Positions 6,901 through 15,323 of a stretch of 61,633 bases of DNA are shown here, one piece after another. The translations under genes were made by a program, and so were the position numbers. The stretch covers positions 1 through 61,633 of the forward strand of contig JAISTQ010000053.1 in assembly GCA_031272505.1 (NCBI GenBank), written 5' to 3'. The notes beneath the pieces were generated by a model. That model was given only the letters and a program-made list of their open reading frames with translations, was not told the DNA's origin and did no database searches. The DNA comes from Propionibacteriaceae bacterium. GTDB lineage: Bacteria; Actinomycetota; Actinomycetes; Propionibacteriales; Propionibacteriaceae. The first letter of the stretch is position 1. Every line of letters starts with the position of its first letter.

Positions 6901-8952
6901 GTGAGCAACCTTGCCGCGAGCCCAAAGCGTCCGTATATCTGGGAAGTCCAAGGCTTGCGCACGGTTGCCGCGATGTTGGTGGCCTGTTATCACATCTGGT
7001 TCCAGCGGGTGGCCGGCGGGGTGGACGTCTTCTTCGTGGTCGCCGCCTACTTCATGACGGGCACCGTGTTGCGCTTCGGCGCCGCCGAGCGGGTGCGCGA
7101 GGTGCTGCGGCAGGTGGTCGACTTCCTCGCCAAGACTTTCCGGCGCATCATCCCCTCGATGGCGGTGGTGTTGACGGCCACCGTCGTCGCCGCGCTGCTG
7201 CTGATGCCGAAGGCCCTGTGGCACACCCAGATCTCGCATGGCAAATGGTCGGCGGTGTTCCTCGAAAACTACCTGCTGGCCCAGAACGCTACCGACTACC
7301 TGCAGCGGGACACCGAGGCCACGCCCTTCCTGCAGTTCTGGGCGCCCGCGATCCAGACCCAGTTCTACGTCGCCTGGCCGATCCTCTTCCTGCTCATCTA
7401 CCTGCTCTACCGGCTGGTCCGGCGGCGGCTTTCGTTCCAGACCTTGGTGTTGACGGTGCTGGGCGTGATTTTCGCGGCCTCCTTCGCCTATTCGGTCTAT
7501 CTCACCGGCATCGACCAGTCGCAGGCCTACTACAACCCGCTTTGCCGCGCCTGGGAGTTCTCCGCCGGGGCGTTGCTGGCGGTCGCCGGCACTCACTTCC
7601 GCGTCAAAGCCCCCAAACTCGTGCTGCAGATCGTGGGCTGGCTGGCCCTCGGGGTGCTGTGCAGCTTCGCCGCCGTCCTGAACGTCTCCGCGCTCTTCCC
7701 CGGCTATGCCGCGCTGATTCCGGTGGGCGCCTCCGCGATCTTGATCGCCACCTCGGCGGTGGGTTCCGGCCCGGTGGTGTTGAAGACGCGGCCGTTCACC
7801 TGGCTGGCCGCCGCGTCCTTCGCGTTCTACCTGTGGCATTGGCCGATCCTGATCTTCTACCGCTACTTCTACGGCGATGGCCCGGTGCCGCTGCTGCCCG
7901 GCCTGGGCATCGTAGTCGCGGCCTGGGCGCTGGCCGTCCCCACCACCAACTACATCGAGAAGCCGTTCAGAAACTCCAAGCGGATGAACCGCTCCATCAT
8001 CGCCACCGTGGTCGGCTGCGCCTTGATGTTGACGCCGGTGCTCGGCTCGCTGCTCGTCTGGCGGGCCGAGGCGCGCGACTACCAGGCCGAGCAGGCCGTC
8101 CAAGTGCAGCAGTGGCAACAGCAGCAACAACAACAGCAACAGCAGCAGACGGCTCCGCCGGAGGCCTCCGCGACGCCCGCCCCGACGCCCACCGGGCTGG
8201 TGCCGCCGCTCTCGGTGGTGCGCGACGACCTGCCCGAGGGCTACGACAACGGCTGCCACCAAAAGCAGTGGCGGAAGACGGCGAAAGTCTGCCGATATGG
8301 GGACGAGACGGCCGAGCGCAAGGTGGCGCTGGTTGGCGGCTCGCACTCGCTGCAATGGCTGCCCGCCTTGGATTTGCTCGGGGAACAGCTGCATTTCAAG
8401 GTGATCTCCTACACCCGTTCCGCGTGCGACTATGGGGCGGACGAATCCCGCGTCGCCAATGACACGAAATACTGTCTGGCCTGGCAGGAGAACGTGTACC
8501 AGGCGCTGCTAGAGGCCCAGCCCGAGCTGGTCGTCCTGATTGGCACCCACGGCCCGAATGGCAACGACGGCGTCGACACCGAGATCATCCCAGAGAGCTA
8601 CGTCGCCTCCTGGCAGCGGCTCACCGACGCCGGGATGCGGGTAATGGCCATCCGCGACAACCCCTGGTGGCCCACCGACCCGCTCACCTGCGTCGCCATC
8701 CACGAATCCGATCCGAGCGCCTGCTACCTCGAGAAGTCTTCCATCTTCACCCCCGGCCTGACGTACACCGGCAACGACATGGTCACCTTCGTCGACTGGG
8801 CCGACCTCTACTGCCCCGGCGACACCTGCCCCGCCGTCGAATCCAACATCATCATGTACCGCGACCGCCACCACCTCACCCCCACCTGGATCCTCACCCA
8901 CCTCGACACCTTCAAAGCCGCCCTCCTCCAATCCGACCCCTCCCTCGCGTAA
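6901..8952 (+). CDS. OafA/YrhL-type acyltransferase with SGNH domain
   Basis: A 683-residue integral membrane protein likely to O-acylate a cell-surface polysaccharide or teichoic acid. Residues 10-380 form the acyltransferase-3 domain with about ten membrane segments; the conserved His31 lies in ACYHIW. A glutamine run followed by a Pro/Thr/Ala linker (about 395-435) leads to an extracytoplasmic SGNH hydrolase-like domain with GGSHS (Ser481) and a DxxH pair at Asp655/His658. The two-domain layout is that of known peptidoglycan and polysaccharide O-acetyltransferases. GTG 6901 is placed 6 nt after TATGAT. The Gln run is coded by mixed CAA/CAG repeats. Confidence 0.88.
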   Translation: MSNLAASPKRPYIWEVQGLRTVAAMLVACYHIWFQRVAGGVDVFFVVAAYFMTGTVLRFGAAERVREVLRQVVDFLAKTFRRIIPSMAVVLTATVVAALLLMPKALWHTQISHGKWSAVFLENYLLAQNATDYLQRDTEATPFLQFWAPAIQTQFYVAWPILFLLIYLLYRLVRRRLSFQTLVLTVLGVIFAASFAYSVYLTGIDQSQAYYNPLCRAWEFSAGALLAVAGTHFRVKAPKLVLQIVGWLALGVLCSFAAVLNVSALFPGYAALIPVGASAILIATSAVGSGPVVLKTRPFTWLAAASFAFYLWHWPILIFYRYFYGDGPVPLLPGLGIVVAAWALAVPTTNYIEKPFRNSKRMNRSIIATVVGCALMLTPVLGSLLVWRAEARDYQAEQAVQVQQWQQQQQQQQQQQTAPPEASATPAPTPTGLVPPLSVVRDDLPEGYDNGCHQKQWRKTAKVCRYGDETAERKVALVGGSHSLQWLPALDLLGEQLHFKVISYTRSACDYGADESRVANDTKYCLAWQENVYQALLEAQPELVVLIGTHGPNGNDGVDTEIIPESYVASWQRLTDAGMRVMAIRDNPWWPTDPLTCVAIHESDPSACYLEKSSIFTPGLTYTGNDMVTFVDWADLYCPGDTCPAVESNIIMYRDRHHLTPTWILTHLDTFKAALLQSDPSLA

Positions 8953-8954
8953 AT

Positions 8955-9237
8955 GTCTTCGCGCGGCTCCGCGTAATTGTCTTCGGGCTGACGCCTTCAG
9001 GCACTCTTTGTCCTCCCAAATGCCTCCGGCATGGTCGGACTGGATCTCCGAGCCTACGGCTCGAAGATGACGAATCCGTGGTGTCTATTCCCCGTCATCC
9101 TCGGCCGCAGGCCGGGGATCCAGTGAGGAGGAAGCCGTAGGCACTCCGACGAACACACTGAGCCCGAGCGAAGCGAGGACAATTACGCGGAGGCACCGCT
9201 CGAGCGTAGCGAGGACAATTCGGCGGGGCGAGGCTGC
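8955..9237. repeat. Inverted pair of hairpin repeats
   Basis: A minus-oriented copy (about 8980-9071) and a plus-oriented copy (about 9092-9182) face each other, followed by a spare tail module at 9200-9220. The arrangement matches the pair found inside the TagF gene at 11084-11275. It begins 3 nt after the acyltransferase stop. Confidence 0.75.
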
Positions 9238-9244
9238 GGACTGA

Positions 9245-9250
9245 TAGAGT
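9245..9250 (+). promoter_or_regulatory. -10 box for leaderless rmlA
   Basis: TAGAGT followed by 7 nt and the GTG start, as at upp. No Shine-Dalgarno is visible. Confidence 0.5.
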
Positions 9251-9257
9251 TTTTCGG

Positions 9258-10127
9258 GTGAAAGGCATTGTGTTGGCGGGCGGGTCCGGGACGCGGCTGC
9301 ATCCGATGACGAAGGTGTCGAGCAAGCAGTTGCTGCCGGTCTATGACAAGCCGATGATCTACTATCCGATTTCGACGTTGATGTTGGCCGGGATTCGGGA
9401 GATTCTGATCATCTCGACGCCGGAGGACACGCCGCGATTCGAGGCGCTGCTGGGGTCGGGCGCGGATTTCGGGGTCGCGTTCAGCTACGCGGTGCAGCCC
9501 CGGCCAGAGGGGCTGGCGCAGGCGTTCCTGGTGGGGGAGGAGTTCCTCGCGGGCAGCGCCGTCACCCTCATCCTGGGGGACAACATCTTCTACGGGGCGG
9601 GCCTCACCCCGCTGCTGCAGCGGGCCACCGCGCGCGAACGGGGGGCGACGATCTTCGGCTACTACGTCAACGATCCGCAGCGGTTTGGGGTGGTGGAGTT
9701 TGACGACGATGGCAGGGTCATCTCGATTGCGGAAAAGCCGCCGCATCCGCGTTCCAACTGGGCGATCACCGGGCTGTACTGCTACGACAGCCAGGTGGTG
9801 GAGATCGCCAAATCGATCACGCCTTCGCCGCGCGGCGAGTTGGAGATCACCTCGGTGAACCAGGCGTACCTGGATCAGGGCCTGCTGGAGGTGGAGCAGT
9901 TGGGCCGGGGGTTCGCGTGGCTGGACACCGGCACCCCGGAATCGCTGCTGCAGGCCTCGCAGTTCATCGGCACGGTGCAGCAGATGCAGAATCTGCGGGT
10001 GGCGGCGCTGGAGGAAATCGCCTTCCGGCAAGGCTATATTGACGCCGACGCGCTGGAGCGCTGCGCGGTGAAGCTGCGGCATTCCGATTACGGGAAGTAT
10101 CTGCTCTCGGTGGCGAAGGGGCGCTAA
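9258..10127 (+). CDS. rmlA: Glucose-1-phosphate thymidylyltransferase
   Basis: A 289-residue cytosolic enzyme that makes dTDP-glucose, the first step toward dTDP-rhamnose and related sugars. The signature [13 protein letters not shown] is at residues 6-18, then [15 protein letters not shown] and LGDNIFYG, and the product-site block [10 protein letters not shown], all complete. Length is as expected. It starts a run of tightly spaced genes (next start 2 nt after its stop). No rmlB, C or D is present here, so later steps must be encoded elsewhere. The GTG start follows a TAGAGT box. Confidence 0.93.
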   Translation: MKGIVLAGGSGTRLHPMTKVSSKQLLPVYDKPMIYYPISTLMLAGIREILIISTPEDTPRFEALLGSGADFGVAFSYAVQPRPEGLAQAFLVGEEFLAGSAVTLILGDNIFYGAGLTPLLQRATARERGATIFGYYVNDPQRFGVVEFDDDGRVISIAEKPPHPRSNWAITGLYCYDSQVVEIAKSITPSPRGELEITSVNQAYLDQGLLEVEQLGRGFAWLDTGTPESLLQASQFIGTVQQMQNLRVAALEEIAFRQGYIDADALERCAVKLRHSDYGKYLLSVAKGR

Positions 10128-10129
10128 CC

Positions 10130-12220
10130 GTGCCCGATCTGCGCGCGCTCGCCAAACGCTTCGAGAGCCACCTGGCTGCCCAGGCGGACGTCGTCGCGCT
10201 GGACGCGGGCGGCTTGCGGCTGCAGGTGCGGCTGCGCGGTCGGCCGAAGTGGGGCAAGCTCTACCTGGTCGCCCAGGCCGAGGCGAGCGGACGGCGGATC
10301 AAGCGCGAGCTGGGTGCCCAGGTGCGCTTCGGGGTGGACGAATTGGGCGCCGCCTTGGAGGGCATCGTGGTCTTCTTGATCCAATGGGAGGCGTTCGGGT
10401 TCGTCTTCCGCAAGCGGATCTCGGCCCGGCCCGGCTCCACGGTGCGACGGTGGACGTCGGAGACGCTCGCGATCAAGAGCTTCCATAGCGCCCGCGGTGA
10501 GCTGCGCGCCGAAATCTCCGCGCGCCAAGTCGATTTCATTATCACCGACGTCAGCCCGGACGGGGGTGCGCTCGCCGTCAAATACCAAGGGGAGATCCCG
10601 CCGGACGCCACCGTCGAGTATTCGCTGCGCGATCCGGATTCGGATTTCCAGATCATCGCCTCCCGCGTCGTCTTTCCCACTGATTTCGCCAGCATCGACG
10701 AACGCTATGACGTCTGGGTGAAGATCACCCAAGCGGGGCGGGTATTGCTCGAAGAGCCCGTCTATTTCCCCAAGTCACCGCGCTATTTCGCCACCTACGA
10801 GCTACCCGACGGTACCCTTTCGGTGGCCTACATTTCGGATACCCGGGGCACGCTGTGTTTCTGGCACGCCACCAAAGCGCAATACGCGAAGACGGTCGCC
10901 GTCGCCGAAAACCGCGAGGCCTATTACGCGCAGCTCGCCGCCGCCGATCCCGACCCGAAGACCGTCTTTTTCGAGAGCTTCATCGGCAACGCCTTCGCCG
11001 GCAACCCCAAATACATGCTGCTCCGCATGTTGCAACGCCCCGAATTCGATGCTTTCACCTTCTACTACTGCTGCAATGAGGAGTTCGCTTCGCTCACGGG
11101 CTCTCGGTTCGTCGGAGTGCCTTCGGCTTCCTCCGAACTGGATTCCCAGCCTGCGGCTGAGAATGACGGGAATGGGAGTACTAATTCGTCATCCTCGACC
11201 GAAGGTCGGGGATCCAGTGAGCGACGCGCTTTAGCGCTTGGAGCGAACAAAGAGCGTCTGAGCGAAAGCGAGGACTTCCAGGGGCGGGTTCATTTCGTAC
11301 AGCGGGGGACGAAGGAGTATTTTGAGGCGTTGGCGAAGTCGGCGTGGTGGATCAACAACGTCACTTTTCCGGTGAATTGGAAGCCTTTTGGCGTCAAATA
11401 TCTGAACACCTGGCACGGCTCGCCGCTGAAGCGCCTGGGCTTCGACATCGAGGTGGACGGGCCGGAGGTCGCCGCGCGGCACAACTTCTTCCTCGCCTCG
11501 CGGGCTTGGGATCTGTTGCTCAGCGCGAACCATTTCTCGACGACGACGTTCGCCCGCGCCTTCCGCTATGCGGGCGAGATCGCGGAGACCGGCTACCCCT
11601 GCAACGACATTCTCTACGCGGACAACACCGCGCTGATCGCCCGGCTGCGCGAGCGCTACCAGCTTCCCGAGGGCAAAAAGCTCATCCTGTACGCGCCCAC
11701 CTGGCGTGACGACACCACCAGCTACGCCGAATCCGGGGTGTTCACCCTCCCGTTCGATCCGGGCGAGTTCGCCGCCCAACTGGGCGACCGGTATGTCATG
11801 CTGGTGAAGATGCACCACCTGAACCGCCCCGGCGCCGACGCGCTCAACGAATCGGTGGTGGACGTCTCCGACACCGCCGACATCATGGAATTGGCCGCGC
11901 TCTCGGATGTTTTGGTGACGGATTACTCGTCCGTCTTTTTCGATTACGCGCACTCAAACAAGCCGATGCTCTTCTACGCCTACGATTTCGAGGCGTACGC
12001 GCATACCATCCGGGGCCTGTATTTGGATATGGACACCGAGTTGCCCGGCCCGAAGCTGCAAACCCAGGCGGAGCTTTTTGACGCCTTGGCGCGCCTGGAC
12101 GAGATCACCGCGCAATACCAGGAGAAATACGCCGATTTCAAGGCCAAATACGCGGTTTTCGGGGCGGGTGGGACGGCCGCCGACGCCGCCATCGACGTGT
12201 TGTTTGGGAGGGCGAAATGA
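10130..12220 (+). CDS. CDP-glycerol glycerophosphotransferase family protein (TagF-like 2), repeat-invaded
   Basis: A 696-residue TagF-like transferase. Residues 1-260 are an N-terminal accessory region with beta-rich segments. The catalytic part starts near FFESFIGNAFAGNPKYM, and shows YLNTWHGSPLKRLGFD, LYAPTWRDD and TDYSSVFFDYAHSNKPM, the expected order for the family. Residues 319-382 are foreign: this 64-codon stretch is an inverted pair of the intergenic hairpin repeat read in frame. If it is removed, NEE joins QGRVHFVQRGTKEYFEA as in the paralogues. The gene stays open, so the protein is probably made with an extra hydrophilic loop, unless the segment is deleterious. GTG start 2 nt after rmlA; its end overlaps the next gene by ATGA. 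Confidence 0.85.
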   Translation: MPDLRALAKRFESHLAAQADVVALDAGGLRLQVRLRGRPKWGKLYLVAQAEASGRRIKRELGAQVRFGVDELGAALEGIVVFLIQWEAFGFVFRKRISARPGSTVRRWTSETLAIKSFHSARGELRAEISARQVDFIITDVSPDGGALAVKYQGEIPPDATVEYSLRDPDSDFQIIASRVVFPTDFASIDERYDVWVKITQAGRVLLEEPVYFPKSPRYFATYELPDGTLSVAYISDTRGTLCFWHATKAQYAKTVAVAENREAYYAQLAAADPDPKTVFFESFIGNAFAGNPKYMLLRMLQRPEFDAFTFYYCCNEEFASLTGSRFVGVPSASSELDSQPAAENDGNGSTNSSSSTEGRGSSERRALALGANKERLSESEDFQGRVHFVQRGTKEYFEALAKSAWWINNVTFPVNWKPFGVKYLNTWHGSPLKRLGFDIEVDGPEVAARHNFFLASRAWDLLLSANHFSTTTFARAFRYAGEIAETGYPCNDILYADNTALIARLRERYQLPEGKKLILYAPTWRDDTTSYAESGVFTLPFDPGEFAAQLGDRYVMLVKMHHLNRPGADALNESVVDVSDTADIMELAALSDVLVTDYSSVFFDYAHSNKPMLFYAYDFEAYAHTIRGLYLDMDTELPGPKLQTQAELFDALARLDEITAQYQEKYADFKAKYAVFGAGGTAADAAIDVLFGRAK
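11084..11275. repeat. Hairpin repeat pair inserted in frame in a TagF gene
   Basis: A 192-nt segment (64 codons, no stop) made of a minus-oriented copy (about 11084-11168) and a plus-oriented copy (about 11187-11275) of the intergenic repeat. TTC stands at both edges (11084-11086 and 11276-11278), so the boundary could shift by one codon. Stems GCGCTTTAGCGC and CGACCGAAGGTCGG are retained. Confidence 0.88.
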
Positions 12221-13512
12221 CGAACGTGCTGGTTTTCCCATGTGGCTCGGAGATTGGGCTGGAAATCCACGCCGCGCTGAAATACGCGAAGGGCGTGAAG
12301 CTCGTCGGGCTCTCGTCGCTGCCCGATCACGGCAAATACGTCTACCGGCACTATGTGGAGGTGGAGAGTTACGTCACCGATCCGGATTTCCTGCCGCAAC
12401 TGCGCCAGGTGGTGGCCGAGCAGCAGATCGATTTCATTTTCCCGGCGTTGGACACCGTCATCAAAGAATTGGGCACCAAGACGGCAGCAGAACTGGGCGG
12501 GGCAACCATGATCGGCTCCGGCCCGGAAACCTCGGTGATCACCCGGCACAAATCCAAGACCTACGCGGCGCTGCAAGGCGTCGATGACGGTTTCCTGCCG
12601 AAGCTCTTCCAGCCCGGCGCGGCCCGCAAATCCGATCTGCCCATTTTCCTCAAACCGGATGTCGGCCAGGGCTCGAAGGGCACTTTTCTGGCCCGCACGC
12701 TCAACGAGGTGGATCGCAAGCTGCAACTGCATCCGGGGCTGATCGCCGTCGAATACCTGCCCGGCGCCGAGTACACCGTGGATTGCTTCACGGATCGGCA
12801 TCGCCAACTGCGGTTCGTGGGCCAGCGGACCCGCGACCGGGTGCGCAACGGCATCTCCGTCAACTCCACCGCCGTGCCCACCGAGCCCCGGGTGCGCGAG
12901 ATCGCCGAAAAGATCAACTCCGCGCTTCAGTTGCGCGGGCAGTGGTTCTTCCAGCTCAAGCAGGACGCCCACGGGAAGCTGAAGCTGATGGAGGTCGCCC
13001 CTCGGGTGGCTGGCACCATGAACGTCTACCGCAACCGCGGCGTCAACTTCGCGCTGCTCAGCCTGCTGGACGCCCAGGGCATCGACGTCGAAATCCTCGA
13101 CAACGGCTTCGACATCACCGTGGATCGGGCGCTGATCTCCCGGCATCAGCTCGGCTTCGCATACGCCACCGTCTATGTGGATTTTGACGACACGTTGACG
13201 CTCAACGGGGCCGTCAACGCCAAGGTGATCGCCTTCCTCTACCAGGCGCGCACCGCTGGCAAACGGCTGGTGCTGCTCTCCCGGCACGCCAAGGTGCTGG
13301 CCGATTCCATGGCCGAGTTGGCGATCAGCCCGGAGCTTTTCGACGAGATCGTGATGGTGCCCGAGGGCACGCCGAAGAGCGCGTTCGTCTCCGGCCCGGA
13401 CGCGGTTTTCATCGACGATTCCTTCGCCGAGCGGCGCGACGTGGCCTTCCACACCGGCGCGAAGGTCTTTGACGTCGATGGCGTCGAGGCGTTGCTGGAT
13501 TGGAGGCTGTAG
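12217..13512 (+). CDS. ATP-grasp and HAD phosphatase fusion protein
   Basis: A 431-residue two-domain protein. Residues 1-310 are an ATP-grasp ligase-like region: a preATP-grasp Rossmann part (VFPCGSEIGLEI), nucleotide-binding FLKPDVGQGSKGTFLA near 145-160, EYLPGAEYTVD near 175, and metal-binding EVAPRVAGT near 262. Residues 318-431 form a HAD domain with DFDDT (322-326), SRH as motif II, a Lys in GTPKSAF, and FIDDSF as motif IV. Both active sites look complete. It overlaps TagF-like 2 by ATGA and the GT2 gene by one base, so it belongs to the polymer operon. An amide- or ester-forming step linked to a phosphatase is plausible; the substrate is unknown. Confidence 0.8.
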   Translation: MTNVLVFPCGSEIGLEIHAALKYAKGVKLVGLSSLPDHGKYVYRHYVEVESYVTDPDFLPQLRQVVAEQQIDFIFPALDTVIKELGTKTAAELGGATMIGSGPETSVITRHKSKTYAALQGVDDGFLPKLFQPGAARKSDLPIFLKPDVGQGSKGTFLARTLNEVDRKLQLHPGLIAVEYLPGAEYTVDCFTDRHRQLRFVGQRTRDRVRNGISVNSTAVPTEPRVREIAEKINSALQLRGQWFFQLKQDAHGKLKLMEVAPRVAGTMNVYRNRGVNFALLSLLDAQGIDVEILDNGFDITVDRALISRHQLGFAYATVYVDFDDTLTLNGAVNAKVIAFLYQARTAGKRLVLLSRHAKVLADSMAELAISPELFDEIVMVPEGTPKSAFVSGPDAVFIDDSFAERRDVAFHTGAKVFDVDGVEALLDWRL

Positions 13513-15323
13513 TGCCCAAGGTGAGCGCGGTGCTGCTCGTCTACAACGTGGCGAGCTACCTGCCGCGCGCCCTCGAGTCGCTCGTCAACCAGACGCTTGA
13601 CGACGTGGAGATCATCTGCGTGGACGACGCCTCCACCGACGCCTCGCCGGTGATTCTGCGCGAGTACGCCCGCCGCTATCCGCAAATCCGCATCATCACC
13701 TCGGAAACGAACGTGGGCGGGGCGACGGCGGGCAATCGCGGGCTGCGCGAGGCCACCGGGGATTACCTCACCATCATGGACGGCGACGATTTCCGTCCCC
13801 TCGACGCTTTCGAGCGGCTCTACGCGGCGGCGCAACGCGAGCGGGCGGATCTGGTGGTCGGGCGCGGCTCGAAATTCCAGGACGGGCGGGTCTCCGAGGT
13901 GGTCTACAAGTACGAGCGGGAGCTGTGGCGTCACCCCCGTGTGTTCCAGCCCGGCGATCTGACGGCCCGCGCGGAGCTGTTTTGGGACGCTTTCTATTGG
14001 AACAAGCTCTATGCGCGCGAGCTGGTGCAGCAGCGCGGCGCGATGATGCCCGAGGGGTTCGTCTACGCCGATTCGCCGATGGTGCTGGCCGCCTATCTGG
14101 GGGCCACGCGGGTGGCGGTCATCCCCGATCTGGTCTACTGCTGGCGGCGGCGGGACGCGGCTGACGTCTCGTCGATCACCCAGCAGACGCACTCGCGGGC
14201 GGGCATGGAAGCCCGGATGCGCACCCTCGAATACTGCCTGACGTGGCTGCGCGAAAACCACACCGAGGAACTGGCCCAGGCTTGGCTGTCGCGCTGGATC
14301 GACCGGCTGCTCTTCCTTGGTTTCGGGCAGTGGTCGGCGGAAGATTTCGCGAACGTCTACCTGGCGGGCACCCGGCGCTGGCTTGGCGAGCTGGCCGATC
14401 CGCACGCGAACGAGTTCTCGATTGCCCGCAACCTGATGATCCACTTCATCTTGGCTGACGACGCGGCGGGGCTGCGGCAGGTGCTCGGCGCCCGGCTGCG
14501 CGGCGCGGTGGACGGCTTGACGTGGCACAACCAGTTTTACGCCGACGCGGCGATTCCGCGCGAGCGCTTCAGCATCAAAGTGAACGAGCCGGACACGTTT
14601 GCGATCGCGGGTGCGTCGTCGTCACGCAAAGGGGTGGAACTGCGCGGGCTGCGGCTGCCCGAGCCACAGCCGATCACCGGCGTCAACCTCGTCCTGCTGA
14701 ACCGCCAGGACATCACCGACGAGCACGCCTACCCGTTTGGGCACGACACGGACGGGTGGAGCATCTTCGTGCCCGCCGCCGAGCTGGCGCAGTTGCCGCC
14801 CTCCGATTTCGAGGCGCATCTGGAGATCGTCCAGGCCGGGAAATCCGAGCGGTTCCGGCTCTCTTCCCGCTGGCTGCTCACCCCGGCGGGCGGGGCCCCG
14901 CTGTTCACCCACGCCGGCTCGGAGTTCATGTCGCTGTGCACGCTCGCCTACCAGCACTACCAGTTGGCCCTGACGGATGATCGGCTGCTGGTCACCGGGC
15001 GCAACTTCGACACCGTGGAGATCGCGATGCAGGAGCGTTCCGGCTCCCGACCGGTGCAGTTGCAGTTGGGCGCGGGTGGCCCGCAACTGGCCTACGCGCA
15101 GTTCATCGACGAGGCGTTCGCTAACTGGCGGATCATCTTCAACGTGGCCGGGCGCGCGATTCCCGCCGCCGCCAGCTTCGTCGATTTCGACCCCGAGCCC
15201 GCCAAACTCGGCCACACCCGCCTGGCCTTGGCCGCCGACCCCAAAGGGGTGGTGCAGCTCCGCGTCGCCCCCCGCGGCGTCGACCTCGTCACCGTCGCCC
15301 GCCGCCTCAAAAGGGGTGGGTGA
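13512..15323 (+). CDS. GT2 glycosyltransferase with C-terminal accessory domain
   Basis: A 603-residue protein. Residues 1-230 are a GT-A family 2 glycosyltransferase: SAVLLVYNVASYLPRALES at the start, DDASTD near 38, and the metal-binding DGDD near 94. Residues 230-350 are helical, and about 370-600 form beta-rich modules similar in feel to the N-terminal regions of the TagF-like proteins. It probably adds a sugar to the wall polymer in the cytoplasm. GTG 13512 shares its first base with the previous stop TAG and has GGAGG 5 nt upstream. Confidence 0.85.
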   Translation: MPKVSAVLLVYNVASYLPRALESLVNQTLDDVEIICVDDASTDASPVILREYARRYPQIRIITSETNVGGATAGNRGLREATGDYLTIMDGDDFRPLDAFERLYAAAQRERADLVVGRGSKFQDGRVSEVVYKYERELWRHPRVFQPGDLTARAELFWDAFYWNKLYARELVQQRGAMMPEGFVYADSPMVLAAYLGATRVAVIPDLVYCWRRRDAADVSSITQQTHSRAGMEARMRTLEYCLTWLRENHTEELAQAWLSRWIDRLLFLGFGQWSAEDFANVYLAGTRRWLGELADPHANEFSIARNLMIHFILADDAAGLRQVLGARLRGAVDGLTWHNQFYADAAIPRERFSIKVNEPDTFAIAGASSSRKGVELRGLRLPEPQPITGVNLVLLNRQDITDEHAYPFGHDTDGWSIFVPAAELAQLPPSDFEAHLEIVQAGKSERFRLSSRWLLTPAGGAPLFTHAGSEFMSLCTLAYQHYQLALTDDRLLVTGRNFDTVEIAMQERSGSRPVQLQLGAGGPQLAYAQFIDEAFANWRIIFNVAGRAIPAAASFVDFDPEPAKLGHTRLALAADPKGVVQLRVAPRGVDLVTVARRLKRGG

